From positions 1-18,573 of the forward strand of contig CAIPFZ010000060.1 of NCBI GenBank assembly GCA_903864515.1: 18,573 nt of DNA. Reading direction: 5' to 3'. The notes below the pieces were generated by a model, which made no database searches, was not told where the DNA came from, and saw only the letters and a program-made list of their open reading frames with translations. A program made the translations under genes and the position numbers. Origin of the DNA: an uncultured bacterium (lineage in GTDB: Bacteria; Patescibacteriota; Minisyncoccia; Phycocordibacterales; CAIZLB01). Positions 1-6,966 of this stretch are shown one piece after another; position 1 is the first letter of the stretch; the number at the start of each line of letters is the position of its first letter.

Positions 1-345
1 ATAAACGGAGAAGAGACAAGAACCAAGTTGTCTATTGATAAGAAGGGAAAGACATATCAAGTATTAACTGTATCACCCGATACAAAGATTGATATTAATG
101 TTAAGAACAACAACAAGACTATACCTCCTGTTGTGTTTGATAACAACAATATAACTCCAACCAAAGACAAGGACAACACAATCAAACTATCTCTTAACGC
201 TCCAACACAAGAGGGGACAAGAGTACTTTCTGTTGGTGAGTTAACTCTGGAGATTAGGGTGGAGAAACCAAAAGCAATACAACCAAAGGTAGAGAAGAAG
301 CTGACGCCTATTGTGAAGTTGTGGAGATTCTTTGGAGGGAAGTAA
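1..345 (+). CDS. C-terminal part of an unrecognised protein (5' end outside window)
   Basis: The reading frame is open from base 1 (codons for INGEETRTKLS...) to a TAA at 343-345, so the gene is cut by the left edge. The TTG at 28 is only an internal codon. About 114 residues are visible. They are rich in Asn, Lys, Thr and Pro, with alternating hydrophobic residues suggesting beta strands (for example TYQVLTVSPDTKIDINV), then a Pro/Lys-rich linker and a basic aromatic tail ending KLWRFFGGK. This composition fits an extracytoplasmic beta-sandwich domain followed by a linker, but no family can be named. The missing N-terminus would show whether there is a signal peptide. Real coding sequence is likely; function is unknown. 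Confidence 0.6.
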   Translation: MNGEETRTKLSIDKKGKTYQVLTVSPDTKIDINVKNNNKTIPPVVFDNNNITPTKDKDNTIKLSLNAPTQEGTRVLSVGELTLEIRVEKPKAIQPKVEKKLTPIVKLWRFFGGK

Positions 346-413
346 TGTATATTAAATACTGGTTTATAACTATTGTTGTTTTATTTGCAAAATATTGTAT
401 TCTATTTATGGAA

Positions 414-447
414 AGGTTAGTTTAAAAATGGTGTTTTTTACTAACCT
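414..447 (+). other. Stem-loop in the leader of the PRPP-synthetase gene
   Basis: AGGTTAGT (414-421) and ACTAACCT (440-447) are perfect 8-base inverted arms. A run of A (424-428) faces a run of T (434-439) and can extend the stem inside. No T-run follows on either strand, so this is not a typical intrinsic terminator. It lies 38 bases before the ATG at 486 and could be a 5' UTR structure if transcription starts further upstream. The rest of the 140-base gap is AT-rich and holds nothing else I can support. Confidence 0.45.
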
Positions 448-485
448 GTTCATTCTACAACTCAAACAATAGAAAAACTGTTCAA

Positions 486-1403
486 ATGCAATCTCCTGAA
501 AGTGTTATTTTGATTCCCACATCTCAATCAAGTCATCATTTAGCCAGACTTATCTCCGGCAGCCCAAGTTGTCAGAGTGGTCAGATTGAAGTTGTTTATC
601 CAATTGGAAATGGTGAAAATCAAGATGTTTTTCCCGATGGGGAAGTTTATGTCAGACTTCGTGATGAGGTAATGGATTTTGAGGGACGGATCGTAGTACT
701 CCATTCTGGAATGCCAAATCCAAATGATGGTCTTGCTAGATTAGAGATGATTCTTCAAATCCTTTCTGGCTCAAAGGCAATAGTTGAAGTCTTTTTCTCG
801 TATTTTTCATATGGCAGACAAGATCATGTAAGACATGTTGGGGAGACAAATGTAGCCCGTAATATTGTTGCTAGGCTTGTGAATTACTACGATGTTTCAA
901 AGATTTATGTTATCGATCCTCACTTTGGAAATCAAACTTGGATCATTGATTATCCGATAGTCCAAATTAAAGCGAGTCCTGTTTTATATACTGCGGTTCG
1001 ACGAGACCACCCAGATGTAATATTTATGGCTCCTGATGCTGGATCTCAGGGTCGTAATAAGTTACCGGGCACTAAGAAGACACGTCATAGCTCTTTCGAC
1101 GTTGAAGTGGCTTGGGACGAAGAATTCCGCTTAAGTGTTGAAGGGAAGGTTGTCGGCGTCGTTGACGATCTTATTTCAACAGGTAATACCTTACGGAAAT
1201 TTTCTGAGGCATGCAAGCAATGTTGTGCAAAGTTTGTTGTCGCTGTTAGTACTCACGGCGTGAATGATTCAGGGATCAGGCGAGTTAAGACTTTCTTTGG
1301 TCGCTTGTATCTCACTAACAGTATTGATACGCCAGATTCAAATGTCGATATTTCCGGTTTGATAATCAATGCAATCCTAGTTCCTCCGGCGCAAGCTGAA
1401 TGA
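486..1403 (+). CDS. prs: Ribose-phosphate pyrophosphokinase-like protein (PRPP synthetase family)
   Basis: PRPP synthetase transfers pyrophosphate from ATP to ribose-5-phosphate, supplying PRPP for nucleotide, NAD, His and Trp synthesis in the cytoplasm. The 305-residue length is close to the usual ~310-320. Visible motifs in family order: FPDGEVYVRL (49-58, matching FxDGE), FSYGRQDH (107-114, the ATP-contacting YxxRQD segment), DPH (144-146, cf. DLHxxQ), APDAGS (182-187), and the PRPP loop VVDDLISTGNT (225-235) with paired Asp227/Asp228. The flexible catalytic loop (about 190-203) is divergent but retains basic residues, so a diverged PRPP-synthetase homologue with altered activity is possible. 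No Shine-Dalgarno precedes the ATG, and no -10 hexamer sits directly before it, unlike several neighbours. Sequence style is less AT-biased than flanking genes, and a GC-rich terminator follows, so it appears to be a single-gene transcript. Confidence 0.85.
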   Translation: MQSPESVILIPTSQSSHHLARLISGSPSCQSGQIEVVYPIGNGENQDVFPDGEVYVRLRDEVMDFEGRIVVLHSGMPNPNDGLARLEMILQILSGSKAIVEVFFSYFSYGRQDHVRHVGETNVARNIVARLVNYYDVSKIYVIDPHFGNQTWIIDYPIVQIKASPVLYTAVRRDHPDVIFMAPDAGSQGRNKLPGTKKTRHSSFDVEVAWDEEFRLSVEGKVVGVVDDLISTGNTLRKFSEACKQCCAKFVVAVSTHGVNDSGIRRVKTFFGRLYLTNSIDTPDSNVDISGLIINAILVPPAQAE

Positions 1404-1418
1404 GTCCTTGGAATGCTG

Positions 1419-1455
1419 TGCACCGCGGGCGAAACCCGCGGTGCATTTTCTTGTC
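1419..1455 (+). terminator. Rho-independent terminator after the PRPP-synthetase gene
   Basis: TGCACCGCGGG (1419-1429) and CCCGCGGTGCA (1435-1445) form a perfect 11-bp GC-rich stem with a 5-base CGAAA loop, followed by TTTTCTTGTCTT. It starts 15 bases after the stop codon. It is by far the most GC-rich hairpin in the window and the textbook form of an intrinsic terminator. Confidence 0.93.
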
Positions 1456-1561
1456 TTATAAAATTGGAATATTTAGTAAATATGGAGTACACCTTTTATT
1501 TTGAATATGCTCATATGTTATAAGCTAATAATACTTTGAAGGTATATAAAGGTAATAAATA

Positions 1562-1570
1562 TGCTAAAAT
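1562..1570 (+). promoter_or_regulatory. Extended -10 promoter element for the gene at 1581
   Basis: TGC-TAAAAT is an extended -10 (TGn plus a 5/6 hexamer), ending 10 bases before the ATG at 1581. No clear -35 is seen 17 bases upstream. The start site would fall about 3 bases before the ATG, so the message would be nearly leaderless. Confidence 0.5.
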
Positions 1571-1580
1571 AAATCAATAA

Positions 1581-2207
1581 ATGAAAAAAGAAATAACTCT
1601 TATTGTGATCCTTGCTATGTTAGTTTTCATCGTTTTTTATTATATGCCTACAAAAAAAGACGAGTATGTTTCAAGATATTCTGCAATACAAGAATCAGCT
1701 TCTTCAGATGATACCTTAATGGAGACATATAAAAATAAGAATCCATATTTTTCAATTAAGACACCAGAGAAATGGACGGTTGATTCCACCGGAAGCCTTA
1801 ATGATGTAAATAATCCACTTCTTATTTTTTTTGAAGATCCATCAGATAAATGGAATGGAGATGACTTTGTTTTTAGTATATCCGCGGTGCCTAGAAATAT
1901 ACAAAATGAATCATATAAAAGTGTGTATGGGGTGTATCCAAACCAAGATGAATTTACAGGTTTTTTTATAAATAAAGAAATCAATACAAGAGGCTGGACT
2001 TCTGTAGAGAAGACACCTGTTACTCTAAACGGACTAAGTGGATACTCAATAAAGGCAAATATTATTAAAAACGGAGGTTCTCTTGTAAAATATATGTTAT
2101 TTGATGAATATAATACATATTATTTTGGAATTGATGGACGAACAGAAATTATTAATTCTATTTATAATTTGTACAAACCTTATATGCTTACTTTTTCAAC
2201 CAAATAA
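1581..2207 (+). CDS. Membrane-anchored exported protein of unknown function
   Basis: 208 residues. A short basic start (MKK) is followed by one hydrophobic helix (about 5-23, ITLIVILAMLVFIVFYYM), acting as an uncleaved signal anchor; there is no lipobox cysteine. The rest is a polar extracytoplasmic domain. The segment YFSIKTPEKWTVDSTGS resembles the start of PsbP-like or 'PsbP-related' domains seen in many small bacterial exported proteins (pattern F-S-I-x-x-P-x-x-W), followed by beta-rich sequence and a closing helix-strand region. That family link is inference from pattern. It stands between the prs terminator and ychF with its own extended -10 element, so it is probably monocistronic. There are no cysteines and no catalytic motif I can recognise. 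Confidence 0.75.
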   Translation: MKKEITLIVILAMLVFIVFYYMPTKKDEYVSRYSAIQESASSDDTLMETYKNKNPYFSIKTPEKWTVDSTGSLNDVNNPLLIFFEDPSDKWNGDDFVFSISAVPRNIQNESYKSVYGVYPNQDEFTGFFINKEINTRGWTSVEKTPVTLNGLSGYSIKANIIKNGGSLVKYMLFDEYNTYYFGIDGRTEIINSIYNLYKPYMLTFSTK

Positions 2208-2210
2208 TAT

Positions 2211-2247
2211 TTGGCTTAATCATCAAATTTTGTTAGACTGGACAACA
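2211..2247 (+). promoter_or_regulatory. Promoter of ychF, predicted leaderless
   Basis: TTGGCT (2211-2216) as -35, exactly 17 bases, then TAGACT (2234-2239) as -10. Only 7 bases separate the -10 from the ATG at 2247, which puts the expected transcription start on or next to the A of the start codon. No Shine-Dalgarno is present. Confidence 0.65.
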
Positions 2248-3344
2248 TGAAATTAAGTATAGGCATCGTCGGTCTCCCAAACGTAGGTAAATCCACGTTA
2301 TTTAATGCATTGACTAAAAAGTCAGTTCCTGCAGAGAACTATCCATTCTGCACCATAGACCCTTCTGTTGGGGTTGTGCCCGTCCCAGACGAGCGTTTGT
2401 ATCAGCTTGCAGAGTTTTCTAAGACTCAAAAGACAATCCCTGCTGCAATTGAATTTGTGGACATTGCCGGTCTTGTTAAGGGTGCATCTGAGGGGTCAGG
2501 TCTAGGGAATAAGTTCCTGGCACATATTAGAGAAACTGATGCTATCGCAGAGGTGGTTAGAATCTTTGAAGATGCAAATGTGATTCACGTTGATGGTTCT
2601 ATTAATCCAAAACGTGATATTGAAGTAATTAATCTTGAACTTATTTTAGCTGATCAACAAACTGTCTCAAAGCGTTTAATTGGGGTTGAAAGTGGTGCAA
2701 AGCGAGGCGATAAGTTGGCAATTGCCGAGAAAGCGGTTTTGCAAAAGCTTGCCAGTGCACTAGAGGAGGCGCAACTAGCGTCTACTCTTGATTTAACAGA
2801 TGAAGAAAAAGAAGTAGTTCAAGGACTGCATCTTTTGAGTATGAAGCCGATAATGTACATTCTAAACAAAAAGGCAGGAGGAAAAAACTTGGATGAGGTA
2901 AAAGATGAAAGATGGAATGAACTTATGAAATTTTTGGATGAACAAAAAGCTAAATGGACAATAGTTGATGCTGGAATCGAACATGAATTAAAAGACCTAG
3001 AAGGGGAGGATAAGATAATATTTAGACAAGAACTTGGCGCGCATGACGATGGTGTTGATTTGTTAATCAAAAAAGGATATGAGCTACTAGACCTAGAAAC
3101 TTACTTTACAACTGGAGTTGTTGAGACAAGAGCTTGGACTATTGCAAAGGGTTCAACTGCTCCTGTTGCTGGAATGGCAATTCATACGGATTTTAAGGAT
3201 AAGTTTATTAGAGCAGAAATTGTTTTTTGGAAAGATTTGTTGGGTGCAGGATCATATGGTGCCGCAAGGGAGAAGGGGTTGGTGAGAACAGAAGGGAAGG
3301 AGTATGTGGTTAAGGATGGGGATGTGATTGAGTTTAAGATATAA
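2247..3344 (+). CDS. ychF: Redox-regulated/ribosome-associated NTPase YchF (OLA1 family)
   Basis: 365 residues, full length for the family. Seen: P-loop GLPNVGKST (9-17), switch region NYPFCTIDPSVGVVPVPDER (31-50), G3 DIAG (72-75) followed by the conserved LVKGASEGSGLGNKFLAHIR, a helical insert (about 130-190), and a C-terminal TGS domain (about 280-365) with the family signatures YFTTGVVETRAWTI and EGKEYVVKDGDVIEF. YchF/OLA1 proteins bind ribosomes and usually hydrolyse ATP rather than GTP because the G4 motif reads NxxE. Here the corresponding segment reads NKKA (207-210), lacking both that Glu and the Asp of GTPase NKxD, so base specificity cannot be predicted. Start is supported by the -10 element 7 bases upstream. 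The protein is cytoplasmic. Confidence 0.95.
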   Translation: MKLSIGIVGLPNVGKSTLFNALTKKSVPAENYPFCTIDPSVGVVPVPDERLYQLAEFSKTQKTIPAAIEFVDIAGLVKGASEGSGLGNKFLAHIRETDAIAEVVRIFEDANVIHVDGSINPKRDIEVINLELILADQQTVSKRLIGVESGAKRGDKLAIAEKAVLQKLASALEEAQLASTLDLTDEEKEVVQGLHLLSMKPIMYILNKKAGGKNLDEVKDERWNELMKFLDEQKAKWTIVDAGIEHELKDLEGEDKIIFRQELGAHDDGVDLLIKKGYELLDLETYFTTGVVETRAWTIAKGSTAPVAGMAIHTDFKDKFIRAEIVFWKDLLGAGSYGAAREKGLVRTEGKEYVVKDGDVIEFKI

Positions 3345-3368
3345 TTGCCCCAAATGTGCATAACTCAT

Positions 3369-3397
3369 TTGACGAAACAATGATAATGTGCTAAAAA
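3369..3397 (+). promoter_or_regulatory. Promoter of the sigma-r4/HARE-HTH gene
   Basis: TTGACG (3369-3374) is a 5/6 match to the -35 consensus, followed by a 17-base spacer ending TGC and then TAAAAA (3392-3397). Expected transcription start is about 3404. The possible GTG start at 3388 lies in the spacer just before the -10, so it would not be in the message. This decides for the ATG at 3421, leaving a leader of about 16 bases. Confidence 0.7.
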
Positions 3398-3420
3398 TAA
3401 GGAATAAATCAATAAAAGCA

Positions 3421-4470
3421 ATGTCTACCACAAACATAGTGTTATCTTTCAAGCCTAAGAACGTCACAAAGAAGCTCCTGTCATCTCTGACAGATAGGGC
3501 TAAATTGGTAGTTACTAAGCGTTATGGGTTAGATAAGGACGGTGAGAAGATGACCTTAGAGGCTATTGGAGAGCAATATTCTATTACTCGTGAGCGCGTT
3601 CGTCAGATTGAGCATGCAGCACTTCAAAACATAAGAAAGTCTCCTGCATATAAACAAGAGAAAGCAGCTTTTGATGAACTACATGGAGTTATAGACAGTC
3701 TTGGTGCGTTTGTTGCAGAAGATGACCTTCTTGCAATTCTATCTAAAGATGTTTCTGCTAGAAATCATGTCCACTTCATGCTTGTTGTTGGAGAAGAATT
3801 TAAGAAGGAAAAAGAGGATGGAGAATTCAAGCATAGATGGCATATTGATCAGAATGTATCAAAGAAGGTTCATGAGGCTATAAGAAAATTATACAAGAGC
3901 TTGGATGATGAATCTCTTATCCCAGAATCAGAGATAATTCAAGAATTTTTGAAGCACTTACAAGATGTAAATCAAAAATATCTAACAGAAGAAATTGCAA
4001 AGAGATGGTTGGGTGTTTCAAAGAATTTGGATAAAAATCCATTAGGTGAATGGGGTAAGGCAGATTCTTCAAATGTTAGAACAAAGGGAATTAGAGACTA
4101 TGCGTTTCTCGCTATGAGAAAGCATGGCTCACCAATACACTTCCGTGATATAGCAAAACAAATTGAAAAGCTATTTGATAAGAAGGCACACATTGCAACA
4201 ACTCATAATGAACTTATTAAAGACAAGAGATTTGTTCTTGTTGGAAGAGGACTTTATGCTTTGAGTGAGTGGGGCTATTTAAGTGGTGTTGTTAAGGACG
4301 TTATTAAGAAAGTTTTGGATAAGAACGGACCGTTAACAAAGGAGGAGATTATACAAAAGGTTTTGAAGGAGAGATATGTTAAGGAAAATACAATTCTAGT
4401 TAACCTACAAAACAGTAAGTTTTTTAAGAAAGACAAAGAAGGAAAGTATAGATACGCAGACGGTAACTAA
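3421..4470 (+). CDS. Sigma-70 region 4 / HARE-HTH domain protein, probable transcription regulator
   Basis: 349 residues from the ATG at 3421. Residues ~22-74 are a clear sigma-70 region 4 helix-turn-helix: LTDRAKLVVTKRYGL, then MTLEAIGEQYSITRERVRQI, the part that reads the -35 box in true sigma factors. No region 2 or 3 is present, so the protein cannot open a promoter alone. A middle helical section follows. Residues ~222-290 (GIRDYAFLAMRKHGSPIHFRDIAKQI...GRGLYALSEWGY) match the HARE-HTH winged helix shared by the RNA polymerase delta subunit and some restriction endonucleases. Residues ~295-349 form another winged-helix-like segment. Proteins of this kind are common in Patescibacteria; an accessory -35-binding or polymerase-associated role is inference. 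It has its own promoter and a strong terminator, so it is monocistronic. Confidence 0.85.
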   Translation: MSTTNIVLSFKPKNVTKKLLSSLTDRAKLVVTKRYGLDKDGEKMTLEAIGEQYSITRERVRQIEHAALQNIRKSPAYKQEKAAFDELHGVIDSLGAFVAEDDLLAILSKDVSARNHVHFMLVVGEEFKKEKEDGEFKHRWHIDQNVSKKVHEAIRKLYKSLDDESLIPESEIIQEFLKHLQDVNQKYLTEEIAKRWLGVSKNLDKNPLGEWGKADSSNVRTKGIRDYAFLAMRKHGSPIHFRDIAKQIEKLFDKKAHIATTHNELIKDKRFVLVGRGLYALSEWGYLSGVVKDVIKKVLDKNGPLTKEEIIQKVLKERYVKENTILVNLQNSKFFKKDKEGKYRYADGN

Positions 4471-4500
4471 GGAAAAATCAAAAGATTTAAATACTAAATA

Positions 4501-4541
4501 AATAACAGTCCTAAATTAAAAACTAGGGCTGTTATTTTGTA
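4501..4541 (+). terminator. Rho-independent terminator after the sigma-r4/HARE-HTH gene
   Basis: AATAACAGTCCTA (4501-4513) pairs with TAGGGCTGTTATT (4524-4536) as a 13-bp stem with one G-U pair and a 10-base A-rich loop, followed by TTTTGT. It lies 30 bases after the stop codon. The A-tract before the stem is weak, so it is mainly a + strand terminator. Confidence 0.88.
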
Positions 4542-4569
4542 TGACTATATTGTACAATAGTAGTATAAT
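4541..4569 (+). promoter_or_regulatory. Promoter of the gene at 4581
   Basis: ATGACT (4541-4546, 4/6 to -35), 17-base spacer, then a perfect TATAAT (4564-4569). The ATG follows 11 bases later, giving a predicted 5' UTR of only about 5 bases. The -35 begins right after the preceding terminator. Confidence 0.65.
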
Positions 4570-4580
4570 ATTACTTAAAC

Positions 4581-5831
4581 ATGCAATCACAATTAACAGC
4601 TGAAGTATTTGTTCTAGTTTTCTTAAAAATAGCAATTGCATTCATTGTAATTTTGCTTGTAGTTAGTTTTGGAAAAAGATTCTTAGCAAAGCTTAAGAAG
4701 AAATCTCGTGCTGAATTTTTTGCTAAACAAAAGTATATCCTACTTGAAATCACCCCTCCAAAGGATCTTCAAAAGACTCCTCAAGCAATGGAGCTTTTCC
4801 TGGGTTCACTGTACCAAGCCGGTGGAGACTCAAATGGTTTCTTCTCAAAGTATACCAACGGTTCATGTCGCCCTTGGTTTTCTCTTGAAATTATTTCAAT
4901 TGACGGACAGGTTAGATTTTTTATTTGGTCACGTGCCGCCTTCTCAGATATGATTGAAACTCAATTGTATTCTCAATATCCTGATGTTGAAATTACTGAT
5001 AGAACTGGAAATGACTATTCAACAGACATTAAGTGGGATCCAGAAAATTATCAATATTGGGGATGTAACTTTGTTAAGACTGCGGTCTCTCATTTGCCTA
5101 TAAAGACTTATGTCTCTCATGGATTGGTTGGAGGAGGAAAGGAAGAGTCAAAAGTAGATCCGATTACTCCAGTTATTGAACTTTTAGGCTCTCTTAAAAA
5201 GGGTGAGCAGGTTTGGTTTCAGATAATGGTAAGGGCGCACACAAAGGAAATGATTAAGCCTGGTACAAAAAAGGATATGGTGGATTGGAAGTATGCTGCA
5301 CAACTTGATCTGATTAAAAGAATGAAGAGAGATGTGAAGATGGATAAAGACAAGCCAGTTAATCCCGCACTTCTTCAGCTTACAAAAGCGGAAAAGGAAG
5401 CGGCTGATGCCATTGAGAATAGTATCTCTAAACTTCCGTTTGATTGTGGTGTTAGGGCTGTTTATGTCGCCAAAAAGGATTCATTTAGGTCATCCATGAT
5501 TGCAGGAATTAATGGGTCGTTTAGACAATACGGTTCACCCAATCTAAATGGATTCAAAACAGTTAATGCTCCAAAGCCTACAAAATATAAATGGCAAGAT
5601 AAGGGGGAAGTTAAGCTTATGGCTCAGAAGAAAAAGATTGTGGGGGAGTATCAACATCGTTCATACTTTATTCCAGAATATATTCCATATGGCTCCAGAC
5701 TCAGTCATTTTGTTATGACAACTGAAGAGTTGGCAACGGTTTTCCATCTTCCAGGAAATGTTTCCAAGACTCCAACACTTTCACGTGTACAGGCTAAGAA
5801 GGTTGAACCGCCATCAAATCTCCCTATTTAA
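4581..5831 (+). CDS. Single-pass membrane protein of unknown function, resembling CPR secretion-system-associated proteins
   Basis: 416 residues. One N-terminal membrane helix (about 8-30) is followed by a basic stretch (GKRFLAKLKKKSR), which predicts the bulk of the protein in the cytoplasm. The segment FSLEIISIDGQVRFFIWSRAAFSD, followed by QLYSQYPDVEI, resembles the N-terminal domain that precedes the ATPase core in many CPR DUF87/HerA- or VirB4-like proteins. However, no Walker A motif exists here: VGGGKEES (~180) lacks the spacing and the GK[ST] end. The middle is beta-rich, and helix-rich sequence with many Lys/Glu follows (about 230-290). The link to a type IV secretion or pilus-like machine is a family-pattern inference, not proven. 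It has its own promoter; mltG follows after 43 bases and may be co-transcribed. Confidence 0.75.
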   Translation: MQSQLTAEVFVLVFLKIAIAFIVILLVVSFGKRFLAKLKKKSRAEFFAKQKYILLEITPPKDLQKTPQAMELFLGSLYQAGGDSNGFFSKYTNGSCRPWFSLEIISIDGQVRFFIWSRAAFSDMIETQLYSQYPDVEITDRTGNDYSTDIKWDPENYQYWGCNFVKTAVSHLPIKTYVSHGLVGGGKEESKVDPITPVIELLGSLKKGEQVWFQIMVRAHTKEMIKPGTKKDMVDWKYAAQLDLIKRMKRDVKMDKDKPVNPALLQLTKAEKEAADAIENSISKLPFDCGVRAVYVAKKDSFRSSMIAGINGSFRQYGSPNLNGFKTVNAPKPTKYKWQDKGEVKLMAQKKKIVGEYQHRSYFIPEYIPYGSRLSHFVMTTEELATVFHLPGNVSKTPTLSRVQAKKVEPPSNLPI

Positions 5832-5874
5832 TATCTATTTACATAAAATCATTTAATGCAGAGTATCAATAATT

Positions 5875-6939
5875 ATGCAAGATCAAAATAATAAATCGCA
5901 ATTAAATCAATCATCGTTAAAATCATCAGAATTATTAACAACACCAACTTCAGATGTGCATTCAATTACACCTGTAGTTATTTTGTTTAGAATTTTAAAA
6001 CTCATTTTGATTCCTATTGTTATATTTATTTTGGTCACCATCTATTTTGTTTTACCACCATTTGGATCATTTAGTAAACCATTAATGATTGAAATAACAT
6101 CGGGTGATTCACTTAAGACAATTTCAACTGAAATAAGAGATGTTGGGGTAATTAGATCTGCTGATTTATTAAGGCTAATGATTTCTATCAACGGTGGGCA
6201 AAATAATATTAAGGCAGGAGTATATAAATTTGATAAGCCACTTAGTGTCTTTACTGTTGCATACAGATTATCACATCAAGATTATGGATATTCACCCATA
6301 AAGCTAACTTTTCCTGAGGGGATAAATTCCTCAACTATTTTAAGTATTATAGATTCTAAGTTACCTGATATTAAAAATTCACCAGACTTTGAGGCTGATA
6401 AGTCTATGTTGATTTCTAAAGAAGGGTATTTGTTTCCTGATACGTATTTCTTTCCACCAAATGTTGATTTGAAAACAATCGTCAATAGGATGTCTGCCGA
6501 GTTTAAGAGAAAAATTAAAAAATATGAGGATGATATTTTGAAAAGCGGACACACAGAATCTGAAATAATAATTATGGCCTCAATTCTTGAGGAGGAAGTT
6601 AAGACCGCGGAAGATAGGAGAATGGTTGCTGATTTATTATGGAGAAGAATAAAAAATGGAATGTTGCTTCAAGTTGATAGTACGCTTGGTTATGTGAATG
6701 GCAAGAAATCAAAAGACTTAACAATGAGTGATTTAGCAATGAATTCTTTGTATAATTCATATAAACACAAAGGTCTACCACCAGGACCAATATCAAATCC
6801 TGGACTTGATGCAATTGAGGCGGCAATATCACCTACTCCAAATGATTTTGTATTCTTCTTGACGGGGGATGATGGAAAGACATATTTTTCAAAGACATAT
6901 GCGGAGCACTTGAAATTTAAGAGATTGTATATAAGATAG
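5875..6939 (+). CDS. mltG: Endolytic murein transglycosylase MltG (YceG-like)
   Basis: 354 residues, typical length. A cytoplasmic Ser/Asn-rich tail (1-35), one membrane helix (about 36-60), a LysM-like subdomain with the signature KAGVYKFDKPLS (113-124), and the YceG catalytic domain: EGYLFPDTYFFP (183-194), ASILEEE (235-241, containing the catalytic Glu), GMLLQVDSTLGY, and GLPPGPISNPGLDAIEAAI. All family signatures are in order. MltG cleaves nascent glycan strands at the outer face of the cytoplasmic membrane and helps set glycan length. The ATG at 5875 has no Shine-Dalgarno; TATCAA ends 5 bases upstream, a poor -10, so dependence on the upstream promoter is possible. mnmA begins 27 bases after the stop. 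Confidence 0.95.
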   Translation: MQDQNNKSQLNQSSLKSSELLTTPTSDVHSITPVVILFRILKLILIPIVIFILVTIYFVLPPFGSFSKPLMIEITSGDSLKTISTEIRDVGVIRSADLLRLMISINGGQNNIKAGVYKFDKPLSVFTVAYRLSHQDYGYSPIKLTFPEGINSSTILSIIDSKLPDIKNSPDFEADKSMLISKEGYLFPDTYFFPPNVDLKTIVNRMSAEFKRKIKKYEDDILKSGHTESEIIIMASILEEEVKTAEDRRMVADLLWRRIKNGMLLQVDSTLGYVNGKKSKDLTMSDLAMNSLYNSYKHKGLPPGPISNPGLDAIEAAISPTPNDFVFFLTGDDGKTYFSKTYAEHLKFKRLYIR

Positions 6940-6966
6940 CAATAGTGATTTTAATACACTAAATAA

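Noticed and set aside
1253..1492. Antisense open frame over the end of prs and its terminator
   Set aside because: It reads through the 11-bp terminator hairpin and has no domain or ribosome site; it is a shadow of the prs gene.
3388..3420. GTG start giving 11 extra residues on the sigma-r4/HARE-HTH protein
   Set aside because: The GTG lies between the -35 and -10 boxes of the best promoter, so it would not be transcribed; the ATG at 3421 fits.
5120..5140. Gly-rich VGGGKEES as a Walker A motif in the membrane protein at 4581
   Set aside because: The spacing GxxxxGK[ST] is not met and no Walker B partner is seen.
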